From the IMG/VR virus record IMGVR_UViG_3300025151_000017, positions 52,942 to 116,941 of that record: a stretch of DNA of 64,000 nucleotides; one strand, given 5' to 3'. Made by a program: the position numbers and the translations under genes. This stretch comes from a virus. The first letter of the stretch is position 1. Every line of letters begins with the position of its first letter. The notes under the pieces are model-generated. The model made no database searches. It was not told the DNA's origin and saw nothing but the letters and a program-made list of their open reading frames with translations. This document shows, piece by piece, positions 43,709 through 51,725 of this stretch.

Positions 43709-45503
43709 TTTATTCACACTTGCCATTCTGGCAATCATAGGATTCTCAAATCCTAACTTCAAAGAAATAATTAAATTAAAGTCTTTTGACTTTTTACTTG
43801 CATCTGAAGAGCAAAGTTTTTCAGAAGAGATAGTAATAGTTGAGATAGACGAAGCCACCATAGATAAGTATGGGCAGTATCCTTTCAGTCGTACTCAGTA
43901 TGCTTTTCTTATAGAAAAGTTAAGAGAAGCTGGAGCAGGTGTAATAGTATTCCCTATATTATTCTCAGAAGAAGATAGAGAGGATGGCGACTGGGTATTT
44001 AAAGAAGCATTAAAAGCAGGAACTGTTATAGCACAGTTAGGAACTAATGATATTAATAAGAATGGTGTGCCTAGAGGTGTTGCTAAAATAGGAGACCCAT
44101 TACCATACTTGTTTGAGTGGGGTGGGATGCTTGGTCCAATACCAGAGCTTGGTCAGTCAGCGAATGGTGTAGGTGTAGTTAATACTGCTCCCGAAATAGA
44201 TGGTGTGGTTCGTAGAGTTCCTTTACTTATGAGGATAGGTGAAGATGTATATCCTAGCATAGCCATAGAAGTTATTAGAGTTGCAGTAGGCGATCCATCT
44301 TATCAGGTAAAAGCAGGTGAGGGTGGCATACAAGCTATGAGAGTCCCAGGATTTGCTACTATACAAACTGATGCGAATGCTAGAATATGGTTGCGTCATG
44401 ATAAAATATATCCGACCATATCTATGGTAGATGAAATAGATGACTTCGTATTCGGTAAAACTGTAATCGTATCGCCAACTGCTGCTGGTATATCAAATAT
44501 CATAGCAACTCCTAGAGGAGAACAATACTCACATTATATTACTGCTTCAACCTTACAAACAGTTTTATCAGATGGACAAATAACTCGAGTTGATTATCTA
44601 CCATTACTTGAAATGGTTTCAGTAATATTGTTTGCACTTATAACTATTATCGCTGTTAGATTTTTACCATATGCTTGGCTCGCATTATACTTGGGTGTGG
44701 TAATATCTGCTGCAATCGCAAAAGCATACTTCGCATTTACTTGGTATGGTTGGTTAATAGATGTATCTTGGTTTATTATAACAATTATTATAATAGGATT
44801 CCACGCAACCTTTACTAGATTTATCCTAGAGTTTAATTTAAAACAACAAATAAGAAAACAGTTTGAGAGATATCTAGATCCTAGACAAGTTGCTATCCTA
44901 CAAAAAGATCCTAGTAAATTAAAACTAGGTGGCGAGAAAAGAGAGATGAGTTTCTTGTTTATGGACATAGTTGGCTTTACACCTATATCTGAGTATTTTA
45001 AAAACAAAGACGACCCAGAAGGATTAGTAGAATTAATTAATGATTACTTAAATAGAATGACTAAGATCGTCTTGGCTAATGGTGGTTGTGTAGATAAATA
45101 CATGGGCGATTGTATTATGGCTTTCTGGAATGCTCCACTTGATTGCGATAATCACGCAGAGTTAGCAGTCAAGACAAGTATTGAATGTGCTAAAGAAACT
45201 GAAAAGCTGAAGAAAGAATATAAAGAAGCAGGATTACCTGAGATTAATATTGGCTCAGGTGTAAACACTGGTACATGTATCGTGGGTAATATGGGAAGTG
45301 AAATGAGGTTTGACTATTCTGTTATCGGAGATGCTGTAAACCTTGCTGCCAGACTAGAAGCACAAACCAGAAACTATCCAAACTGTCATACACTTTACTC
45401 TCAATATACCAAAGATTGCCTAAATAGTATTGAGTCCATTGAATTAGATAAAATCAAAGTCAAGGGCAAAGAAGAATTAATAACAATATATGAACCCAAA
45501 TGA
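43674..45503 (+). CDS. CHASE2-domain adenylate cyclase (class III)
   Basis: 609 aa: N-terminal membrane helix (about 8-28), periplasmic CHASE2 sensor (about 30-295), three membrane helices (about 310-385), class III cyclase (about 415-605). Metal Asp in FMDIVGF (Asp431) and GDCIMAFW (Asp479); adenine-selecting Lys475 and Asp547; transition-state Asn556 and Arg560, so it should make cAMP and be active. Overlaps iscU by 35 nt. In bacteria CHASE2 cyclases often neighbour FecR-domain genes, and one is present here at 41337. Confidence 0.9.
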   Translation: MIKKVLTHWTSSLFTLAILAIIGFSNPNFKEIIKLKSFDFLLASEEQSFSEEIVIVEIDEATIDKYGQYPFSRTQYAFLIEKLREAGAGVIVFPILFSEEDREDGDWVFKEALKAGTVIAQLGTNDINKNGVPRGVAKIGDPLPYLFEWGGMLGPIPELGQSANGVGVVNTAPEIDGVVRRVPLLMRIGEDVYPSIAIEVIRVAVGDPSYQVKAGEGGIQAMRVPGFATIQTDANARIWLRHDKIYPTISMVDEIDDFVFGKTVIVSPTAAGISNIIATPRGEQYSHYITASTLQTVLSDGQITRVDYLPLLEMVSVILFALITIIAVRFLPYAWLALYLGVVISAAIAKAYFAFTWYGWLIDVSWFIITIIIIGFHATFTRFILEFNLKQQIRKQFERYLDPRQVAILQKDPSKLKLGGEKREMSFLFMDIVGFTPISEYFKNKDDPEGLVELINDYLNRMTKIVLANGGCVDKYMGDCIMAFWNAPLDCDNHAELAVKTSIECAKETEKLKKEYKEAGLPEINIGSGVNTGTCIVGNMGSEMRFDYSVIGDAVNLAARLEAQTRNYPNCHTLYSQYTKDCLNSIESIELDKIKVKGKEELITIYEPK

Positions 45504-45802
45504 TGCCTGATATTTTCATAAACACTGTATGGTACATTGTACTCACTGCATTTACTGCCAGTGGTGAAACTTTACATTCCAACTGGAGCATACCATTCGA
45601 GAATCCAAACATCTGTGGTTATTATCTAAAGAACATGGATACTGATGCAGAGTCCTTACCATTCAAAAAAGATGAGATGGGCAACTATGTTATCTATCAT
45701 GGAGAGAAGGTTTATGAGGTAGAGTTCTGGTCACACTCCTGTGTACAGTTTTACTATGATGAAAAGGCAGAAAAGTTCCTACAAGTCCCAAATAGTATCT
45801 AA
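45500..45802 (+). CDS. small hypothetical protein, 100 aa
   Basis: Hydrophobic N-terminus (possible signal peptide to about residue 20), then a Tyr/Trp-rich body with two Cys. ATGA-type overlap with the cyclase stop. Ends the curli/cAMP block. Unknown. Confidence 0.52.
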   Translation: MMPDIFINTVWYIVLTAFTASGETLHSNWSIPFENPNICGYYLKNMDTDAESLPFKKDEMGNYVIYHGEKVYEVEFWSHSCVQFYYDEKAEKFLQVPNSI

Positions 45803-45803
45803 A

Positions 45804-45961
45804 ACCCTTAAAAACAGGGTAAAATCAAGCCATATCAAATAACAGCCTATTTTAAGGACCACTGAGAGTATCGGATATCAGGGGGATATAATACCATTAC
45901 CCCATGCCTTTTTGCGTCTCAGTGAGGATATATGGAGTCCGTTTTTCACAAACTATGGCTT
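45804..45961 (+). ncRNA. structured non-coding RNA candidate
   Basis: The longest gene-free stretch of the window (45803-46079). Nested inverted repeats: AAGCCATA (45827-45834) with TATGGCTT (45954-45961); GGAC (45856-45859) with GTCC (45937-45940); CACTGAGA (45860-45867) with TCTCAGTG (45917-45924); GGGG (45881-45884) with CCCC (45900-45903). U runs follow at 45942-45946 and 45960-45966. A small hairpin ACCCT/AGGGT (45804-45820) precedes and may end the upstream operon. No known RNA family recognised. Confidence 0.5.
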
Positions 45962-45995
45962 TTTTTCCTTATTTTAGACTATTTTACGATTTTTC

Positions 45996-46024
45996 TTTAC
46001 TTTTAAGTTTTTTTAGGGTAGAAT
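45996..46024 (+). promoter_or_regulatory. sigma70-like promoter with 5' hairpin leader
   Basis: -35 TTTACT (45996-46001), 17-nt spacer, -10 TAGAAT (46019-46024); identical to 1155-1183. The transcript would begin near 46031, immediately before a CTGTGA-AAG-TCACAG hairpin (46032-46046); AAGGAGG precedes ATG 46080. Confidence 0.78.
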
Positions 46025-46079
46025 GATAATACTGTGAAAGTCACAGGTAATTAACCATAGAAATATCTAAGGAGGATAT

Positions 46080-46340
46080 ATGGCTAATCGTAAAATGACG
46101 CAGGAAGCGAAGTTGCTTCGTGCTTTACAAAATGGCAGTGAGTTTACTGCTAATCAAATCGTGTCTAGATTCGGTATTAAGAATCCATATGCGGTTGTGC
46201 AAAACCTTAAATTGAAAGGTTATGCAATCTATCTGAACAAAAGAACTAATTCTGTTGGTCAGACCTATATGAAGTATCGTCTTGGTACTCCAACTAGGGC
46301 AGTTGTTGCTGCTGGATACAGAGCACTCATTGGTGCGTAA
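46080..46340 (+). CDS. small winged-helix-like DNA-binding protein
   Basis: 86 aa. NGSEFTANQIVSRFGIKNPYAVVQNLKLKGYAI resembles a helix-turn-helix/winged helix unit, with a beta hairpin after it. Strong AAGGAGG site, own promoter and own terminator, so it is a monocistronic and probably highly expressed gene. Possibly a phage transcription regulator. Confidence 0.65.
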   Translation: MANRKMTQEAKLLRALQNGSEFTANQIVSRFGIKNPYAVVQNLKLKGYAIYLNKRTNSVGQTYMKYRLGTPTRAVVAAGYRALIGA

Positions 46341-46363
46341 TCATTTCGTCCTGATATGATTAT

Positions 46364-46397
46364 AAAGGGGAGTCGGTCATCAGCACCACTCCCCTTT
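46364..46397 (+). terminator. terminator overlapping the next promoter
   Basis: AAAGGGGAGT (46364-46373) pairs with ACTCCCCTTT (46388-46397), 14-nt loop, followed by ACTTTTAAGTTTTTTT. The 3' arm includes the first three bases of the downstream -35 box. Confidence 0.75.
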
Positions 46398-46423
46398 ACT
46401 TTTAAGTTTTTTTGTAATAGAAT
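46395..46423 (+). promoter_or_regulatory. sigma70-like promoter, leaderless geometry
   Basis: -35 TTTACT (46395-46400), 17-nt spacer, -10 TAGAAT (46418-46423), 6 nt to ATG 46430; no ribosome binding site. Confidence 0.75.
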
Positions 46424-46429
46424 ATAAAT

Positions 46430-46612
46430 ATGGCGATATTTTTGACCCAGTATGATGTAAAGCTGAGTGATGGCACTAGAAAGAGTTTCGCAGGTCCTGA
46501 CATTGATTGTTTGGACTTAGATGAAGCTAAAGACATTGCCAAGGACATGAGTCCTACACTATATGTTTGCGGAGAGTGGGTAGAAAATGTTATGCCTTAC
46601 CGAAACCAATAA
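46430..46612 (+). CDS. small protein, 60 aa, unknown
   Basis: MAIFLTQYDVKLSDG start; two Cys; alternating strand-helix pattern. Predicted leaderless. Precedes a small acidic protein and RNase H, so it may belong to replication/early functions. No family. Confidence 0.55.
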   Translation: MAIFLTQYDVKLSDGTRKSFAGPDIDCLDLDEAKDIAKDMSPTLYVCGEWVENVMPYRNQ

Positions 46613-46622
46613 TGAGGACGAT

Positions 46623-46949
46623 ATGACTGATGATTATGATGACAGAAAGTTTGATGATGCATTGATTACTCAGTGGAGAAACCAGTTGAGTGATGCTATA
46701 TGTACTGTCAAATTTACTAAAGCTGACGACTCCGAAAGGGAAATGAAATGTACTACTAATATAAGGTACATCCCTGAAGAGAAAATGCCTAAGAGTAGTG
46801 ATGAAGGAAATAATGACCGAAAGTTGTTTATTGTTTTTGATACTGAAAAGGGTGAGTGGAGATCTTTCAGGTTTGAAAGAGTTTTAACTTTTATGTATCC
46901 AGGCAACGCACCTTCTAACTATCCACCATCAACTAGAGTGTTCCCATGA
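46623..46949 (+). CDS. hypothetical protein, 108 aa
   Basis: GAGGA precedes ATG 46623 (MTDDYDDRKFDDAL). The body has a TKADDSEREMKC strand and FVFD-type beta pattern; C-terminus Pro-rich. Overlaps the RNase H start (ATGA). Unknown. Confidence 0.55.
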   Translation: MTDDYDDRKFDDALITQWRNQLSDAICTVKFTKADDSEREMKCTTNIRYIPEEKMPKSSDEGNNDRKLFIVFDTEKGEWRSFRFERVLTFMYPGNAPSNYPPSTRVFP

Positions 46950-47836
46950 TTTTAATTGATTATAGTCAAGTCGCAATCTCTAATATCATGTCTTTCAAAC
47001 AAGACCTGATACAAGCTGAGATGTCTGGCGACAGTAAAGGTGCTGAAGATATTATTCGCCACTGTATTTTATCAAGTCTTAAGATGTATAAGAAAAGATT
47101 CGGTAAAGAGTATGGCGACCTTGTCGTATGTTGTGACAGCTATAATTACTGGAGAAAAGATTATCATCCCTTCTATAAATCCAAACGAGCAGGGTCTCGT
47201 GAAGAAGATGATATGCCTTGGGATGTTCTATTTACCATAATGAGTAATGTAAGAGATGAGATTGCTGAGCACTCTCCTTACAAAGTTATGCGTGTCGAAA
47301 GATGTGAAGCTGATGATGTTATAGGTGTATTATGTGAACACACCAATGAGTTTGGTAATCACGAACCTGTAATGATTGTTTCAAGTGATAAAGATTTTAA
47401 ACAGCTTCAAAAATTTGACAATGTAAAACAGTTCTCTCCTATGCAGAAGAAGTTTGTCACTTTTGCTAAAGGAGAAACTGTTAAAGAGTTTACTACTATG
47501 CACATCGTAAAAGGTGATACTGGCGATGGTGTACCAAATATATTTTCCCCTGATGATATATTTCATCAGGATGGTGTAAGGCAGAAACCTGTCACCAAGA
47601 AAATACTCGAGGAGTTTTATACCTATGGCAGAGATGCTTGTAAAACTGACCAAGAAAGAGAACGATGGGATCGTAATGAAACTTGTATATCCTTATCGCA
47701 TATACCAGAAGAATATAAAAAAGCGATCTCAGATGAATACCTAAATAATAAAGCGAATGGCGATAAGATGTCACTGTATAATTACTTGATGGAGAATCGC
47801 TGTAATTTATTATTAGAAGAAATAGAGGATTTTTAA
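46946..47836 (+). CDS. rnh: T4 RNase H-like 5'-3' exonuclease
   Basis: FEN-1 family nuclease that removes RNA primers. Acidic metal residues: LIDYSQ (N-terminal Asp), CCDSYNYWR, EADDVIG, SSDKDF and KGDTGDGVPNI, in the order of T4 RNase H. 296 aa, close to the T4 protein. Downstream of a leaderless-type promoter. Confidence 0.9.
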   Translation: MILIDYSQVAISNIMSFKQDLIQAEMSGDSKGAEDIIRHCILSSLKMYKKRFGKEYGDLVVCCDSYNYWRKDYHPFYKSKRAGSREEDDMPWDVLFTIMSNVRDEIAEHSPYKVMRVERCEADDVIGVLCEHTNEFGNHEPVMIVSSDKDFKQLQKFDNVKQFSPMQKKFVTFAKGETVKEFTTMHIVKGDTGDGVPNIFSPDDIFHQDGVRQKPVTKKILEEFYTYGRDACKTDQERERWDRNETCISLSHIPEEYKKAISDEYLNNKANGDKMSLYNYLMENRCNLLLEEIEDF

Positions 47837-47837
47837 T

Positions 47838-48353
47838 ATGGCTGTGAAGTATATCGATAAGATTCTTCAGGATATAAATGACACTGGAGATGTTGAAAAA
47901 TATAAAGATGATGCACTAGTAAAAATTATTTTTGAAAACGCATTTAATCCTGCTAACAAGTGGATATTGCCAGAGGGCAACCCTCCTTATAAGCCAAGCG
48001 AGGAAGACGATATGGCACCCACTAATATGTATCTTGAAGCAAGACGAATAGGATATATTTTCAAGCGAGAAGATCTTACTCCTGTAAAAAGAGAAGGTTT
48101 ATTTATTGAGATGCTTGAAAGTGTATCACATGCAGAAGCAAAGATTCTTTTAGCTATCAAAGACCAAAGGCTGGATAAGATCTATCCCAAGATTACTCCA
48201 GAACTTGCCAGCAAGGTAGCTGATATTGATACAAAAGAAGCTGATAAGATGATTGCTGAAGCAAAGATTGCTGAAGAGAAAGCTAAAAAACCACACCAGA
48301 GTAAAACGCAAAAGCGAGATTCGTCTGGTAAATTTACTAAGAAGGCAAAGTAA
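47838..48353 (+). CDS. conserved marine-phage protein (DUF6433-like)
   Basis: 171 aa. WILPEGNPPYKP, LYLEARRIGYIF-like, and FIEMLESVSHAEAKILLAIKDQRL segments match a family widespread in T4-like marine phages (DUF6433 from memory). Lys-rich C-terminus. Adjacent to rnh, so perhaps replication-linked; function unknown. Confidence 0.65.
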   Translation: MAVKYIDKILQDINDTGDVEKYKDDALVKIIFENAFNPANKWILPEGNPPYKPSEEDDMAPTNMYLEARRIGYIFKREDLTPVKREGLFIEMLESVSHAEAKILLAIKDQRLDKIYPKITPELASKVADIDTKEADKMIAEAKIAEEKAKKPHQSKTQKRDSSGKFTKKAK

Positions 48354-48619
48354 TGACAAAACCACTAGAAGAAAGATTGGTGACTCTAAAAGATCTAGAG
48401 AATAATATTGAGTATGCTGGTGAAGTTCGTGTATGTACTGAAGATAGATTAGTTGTAGCATATAGAGATGCAACTACTGCTGAAAAGAAAGAGGTACAGT
48501 TTGATGTATATGATGTTCTAAATGACAAATGGTCTAGAGAAGATTGGGAGTGTACTTACCCAAACATAAATAAACTAAACGCAACTGATGTCACTGTTCG
48601 AGTAAATAATCATAGATGA
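48353..48619 (+). CDS. small hypothetical protein, 88 aa
   Basis: Beta-rich small protein (VRVCTEDRLVVAYRDA) whose start overlaps the previous stop and whose stop overlaps the FabI start. Unknown. Confidence 0.55.
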   Translation: MTKPLEERLVTLKDLENNIEYAGEVRVCTEDRLVVAYRDATTAEKKEVQFDVYDVLNDKWSREDWECTYPNINKLNATDVTVRVNNHR

Positions 48620-49377
48620 AAATAGCTGTCGTTATGGGAGTGGCGAATAATCGCTCCATCGCATGGGGTATCGCCAACAAGTTGATAGATGAAGGATACA
48701 CTTGTGTCTTTACCTATCCAAACGATTCCATAAAAAAGAAAATTACTAGACTATCACCTATGGCTCATGTCATCAAGTGTGATGTATCCGATCCTATGGA
48801 AGTTAGAAATGCTTTCATACAAATTAAACAACATTATCCTAAGATAGATTATGTTGTACATGCTATGAGTATGACAGACTTTCGTGAGTTAGATGGTAAG
48901 ATGAAGGATATAAGTAGAGAAAACTTTTTAGAAAGTTTAAATGTTGGTTGCTACTCACTGATTGATATAGTAAGAAACAGTTTACCTATGATGAATAAAG
49001 GTGGTGCATATTTGACACTTAGTTATGATGGCTCTCGTAGAGTTTACGACAACTATAATGTAATGGGTCTAGTAAAAGCTAGTTTAGAAAGTGCTACTAG
49101 ATACTTGGCTAGAGACTGTGCCGAAGTTGGTGTACGAATAAATTGTATATCGGCAGGAGTAATTAAAACATCAAGTGCTATGGCAGTAAAAGGTAGCAAG
49201 GGTATGTTAAAATGGGCAGAGGGAGTGAACCCAATGAAAAGAAATATCACTCTAGAAGATATAGCAGGGAGTGCTTATTACTTCCTATCTGATTTATCAT
49301 CAGGTGTGACAGGTGAAACACACTATGTAGATTGCGGATATAATATAATTGGAGCACCGAGTATAGATGACATCTAA
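48616..49377 (+). CDS. fabI: enoyl-[acyl carrier protein] reductase, FabI type
   Basis: NAD(P)H-dependent last step of acyl elongation. GVANNRSIAWGIA (residues 8-20) is the FabI cofactor motif; LTLSYDGSRRVYDNYNVMGLVKASLE contains Tyr137, Tyr147 and Lys154, matching the FabI Tyr-Tyr-Lys set; INCISAGVIKT and the GVTGETHYVDCGYNI end also fit. 253 aa, near full length. First gene of the lipid-synthesis stretch (FabI, AcpS, desaturase, KAS). Confidence 0.92.
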   Translation: MKIAVVMGVANNRSIAWGIANKLIDEGYTCVFTYPNDSIKKKITRLSPMAHVIKCDVSDPMEVRNAFIQIKQHYPKIDYVVHAMSMTDFRELDGKMKDISRENFLESLNVGCYSLIDIVRNSLPMMNKGGAYLTLSYDGSRRVYDNYNVMGLVKASLESATRYLARDCAEVGVRINCISAGVIKTSSAMAVKGSKGMLKWAEGVNPMKRNITLEDIAGSAYYFLSDLSSGVTGETHYVDCGYNIIGAPSIDDI

Positions 49378-49795
49378 AGTAATTAATCGCAAGTTTGCGA
49401 CAATGGACAATAAGAAAATTAAAATGCAACTCAATGGGTTTGTATTGAATACTCATATCGACCATGTTGATGAACTATTTGACGAAGGGATTGTAAGATA
49501 CTTTGTTAATCATGTACTATATCAACTTGATGTACAAAGACAGATACACTTCGAAGAACAACTAAAAAATCCTGATAACCGACCTATCCCAGATGGGCAT
49601 GCTAACCAAGCAAGTATTGAAGAGCATAAAGTATATTGTGAAGTGGTATTGCAAGATCCTTCTAAACCTGATTGGTGGGAAGCTGATACTCGAGGAATCG
49701 CTTGGACTGTACATGAAGCTGGTCAAATGAACTTAAAAGACATAGACAACATCAGGTATGATATATATAGTATAGAGGACAAAAAAAATGATTAA
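49367..49795 (+). CDS. hypothetical protein, 142 aa
   Basis: Soluble acidic protein with two Trp-rich segments (DWWEADTRGIAW); no recognised family. Starts inside the end of fabI and overlaps the next gene, so it is co-expressed with the lipid genes. Confidence 0.52.
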   Translation: MTSKVINRKFATMDNKKIKMQLNGFVLNTHIDHVDELFDEGIVRYFVNHVLYQLDVQRQIHFEEQLKNPDNRPIPDGHANQASIEEHKVYCEVVLQDPSKPDWWEADTRGIAWTVHEAGQMNLKDIDNIRYDIYSIEDKKND

Positions 49796-50015
49796 AAGAT
49801 ACAATAGGACTGAAAGATCTGAACTAATTGTAGAATCTGTAATTAAAAAATATGATGGTGAGATTGCTGAAGCAAATGCAAACTTACAGATTTATATTTC
49901 TAATTCAGTAGGTATCGGTGAACACGCAGAAGTGATAGCTGAAATCGATAAACTATTAGAGAAGATTGCATCTGCCGAAGAAAAAAAAGCAATGATAAAG
50001 AAATATACAGCATGA
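49788..50015 (+). CDS. small helical protein, 75 aa
   Basis: Two predicted helices rich in Glu/Lys/Ile. ATGA overlap with acpS. Unknown. Confidence 0.5.
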   Translation: MIKRYNRTERSELIVESVIKKYDGEIAEANANLQIYISNSVGIGEHAEVIAEIDKLLEKIASAEEKKAMIKKYTA

Positions 50016-50380
50016 CACCAAGAGCATCGATTATAGGACATGGTATTGATATGGTTCTCGAGTCTCGTTTTGAGAGACGAAGAGAGAAGTGGTCAGAAAC
50101 TATCCTGTCCCCAAAAGAGAAAGAGATTTATAATGGACTGCTAGATAGGCAGAAGTGTAATTATCTAGCAAAGGTATGGGTGTTAAAAGAAGCATTTGTG
50201 AAAGCAAGGCAACACCCAATCGTTGGTATGAAAGAAGCTAGAATGTTTTCTTATATCTCACCGAACTTAGTACCGAGTAAAGAGATAGCAGAAAAATTAA
50301 AAGGAGTAAACATACATTGTTCGCTGTCGGATTTCAAGGGTTGCGTAATTGGCTCAGTAATTTTAGAGAAAGCCATCTAA
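50012..50380 (+). CDS. acpS: holo-ACP synthase (4'-phosphopantetheinyl transferase), AcpS type
   Basis: 122 aa. GHGIDMVLESRFE (Asp13), ILSPKEKEIY and LAKVWVLKEAFVKA (Glu60) match AcpS, whose Asp and Glu bind the metal-CoA. It would attach phosphopantetheine to the Ser199 of the phage ACP at 19351 or to host ACP. ATGA overlap upstream; the desaturase start lies within its 3' end. Confidence 0.88.
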   Translation: MTPRASIIGHGIDMVLESRFERRREKWSETILSPKEKEIYNGLLDRQKCNYLAKVWVLKEAFVKARQHPIVGMKEARMFSYISPNLVPSKEIAEKLKGVNIHCSLSDFKGCVIGSVILEKAI

Positions 50381-51261
50381 CAACCTATAAAATTAATTTT
50401 CGTATCAGGTATTGGTGGTGGACCCAGCTTTGCCTGTTAGGAATAATTGTATTTGGTCGCTGGGACTTGATACCCTATGTTCTCGCATGGTGGTTTTTTG
50501 GAGCGATGGCTATAACAATATATGCTCATAGAGGATTATCACATAATAGTATAACAGTAAAATGGAAATGGCTCGAACACTTATTCTGCTCTCTTTGTAT
50601 AGTAAGCAACATCGGAAGTCCACTCGCTTGGGCAGTAATACACCGAATGCATCACGCATATCTAGACGAGGAGAGAGATCCACACAGTCCACATCAAATT
50701 GGTTTCTTAAGATCCTTAACCCATAGATGGGATGTACCTTTTGAAAATGTGCCACTAAGATTTACAAGAGGATTACTTAGAAACGAAACTGCTAGATGGT
50801 ATCACGATAATAGTTTTAAATCTATGTGTATTACTATCTTTGGTGCATACTTACTAATGTTATTATGGGGTATTATTGTAGAGACTTATACTAATGGAAT
50901 ATTCGTAATGCTTCCAGAACTATGGTATTATCTGACTAACTTCTATTGGTACGATGGTCCATATCTTTATATTCAAGAGTGGGGACTTAACTTTGCATGG
51001 GCAGCATTTGCTGGAGCAGGTCTTGGGCAATGGTCTATGGGTATTACTAACGCATGGCAACATAGTGATAAACGAGGTAAACAATACATTCGTAATGTTC
51101 CATGGTATCTAAGTTTTATAAACTGGGGAGAAGGCAGTCATGATTATCATCATACAAACCCTAGAGATTACAGTTTCGGAAAAGGATTAAACGATCCTAC
51201 ACAATATTTTATACTTTTTTTGGAAAAGATTGGAGCAGTGAGTATAAATAGAAATATATAA
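50317..51261 (+). CDS. membrane fatty-acid desaturase (delta-9 type)
   Basis: 314 aa with the three His boxes of acyl-CoA/acyl-lipid desaturases: HRGLSH (71-76), HRMHH (109-113) and HDYHH (275-279). Membrane helices lie at about 35-68, 90-108, 170-190 and 225-245. TTG 50317 has AAGGAG 10 nt upstream and overlaps acpS by 64 nt; a later TTG is possible. It introduces a double bond into acyl chains, complementing the elongation enzymes around it. Confidence 0.9.
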   Translation: MFAVGFQGLRNWLSNFRESHLTTYKINFRIRYWWWTQLCLLGIIVFGRWDLIPYVLAWWFFGAMAITIYAHRGLSHNSITVKWKWLEHLFCSLCIVSNIGSPLAWAVIHRMHHAYLDEERDPHSPHQIGFLRSLTHRWDVPFENVPLRFTRGLLRNETARWYHDNSFKSMCITIFGAYLLMLLWGIIVETYTNGIFVMLPELWYYLTNFYWYDGPYLYIQEWGLNFAWAAFAGAGLGQWSMGITNAWQHSDKRGKQYIRNVPWYLSFINWGEGSHDYHHTNPRDYSFGKGLNDPTQYFILFLEKIGAVSINRNI

Positions 51262-51419
51262 TGTTCCAGTTTACGAAGTGGATGATGGTACACAGAAGAG
51301 AGAGCAAGCAAGTACCCCAATCATCTGAGTTGGTATCTTTCGGTACTAAACTCCCCAATCCGATGGGTCACTTCGATGCAGTTTTGGTAGTTTCTGCTCA
51401 ACAAAAAACTACCACTTGA
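51261..51419 (+). CDS. possible small ORF, 52 aa, or structured leader
   Basis: ATG overlaps the desaturase end (TAATG) and encodes MFQFTKWMMVHRRES..., but the same DNA has several inverted repeats: TGGTAGTTT/AAACTACCA (51385-51414) and GAGTT/AACTC (51327-51353). It may be a structured RNA rather than a gene. TATAAATA occurs just before (51243-51250). The gap to the next gene is otherwise 185 nt. Confidence 0.3.
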   Translation: MFQFTKWMMVHRRESKQVPQSSELVSFGTKLPNPMGHFDAVLVVSAQQKTTT

Positions 51420-51446
51420 TTGTAAACTTCCAACTTGAAAGGAAAT

Positions 51447-51725
51447 ATGATGGAAGATATGGTTTTGGAAATGAATACTGATTTGGTTGATTATATTATT
51501 ACCCTTACATTCTCATTTCTATTTTTTGTAGTAGGTTGGGCAATGCCACGAGGTAATGCCCTGAAAAAAATTCAAGGTAAAATCTTTAAAAGGATTTACA
51601 ACTGGACAGGTGTGTTTATGGTGAAGCTACATAACTTCTTTGCGGATAGTGAGTTTCATCTAGAGCATGTCTGGCAGGATACTAAGGACTATGTCAGAAA
51701 GAAATATGGCTATAAGAAAAAATAA
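51447..51725 (+). CDS. small membrane protein, 92 aa
   Basis: AAAGGAAAT precedes ATG 51447 (MMEDMVLEM). One membrane helix (IITLTFSFLFFVVGWAM) and a basic, aromatic cytoplasmic tail. In a lipid-enzyme neighbourhood; unknown. Confidence 0.55.
   Translation: MMEDMVLEMNTDLVDYIITLTFSFLFFVVGWAMPRGNALKKIQGKIFKRIYNWTGVFMVKLHNFFADSEFHLEHVWQDTKDYVRKKYGYKKK

Noticed and set aside
51243-51250. TATAAATA as late promoter for 51447
   Set aside because: It lies inside the desaturase reading frame and nearly 200 nt before the next secure gene; unsupported as a promoter.
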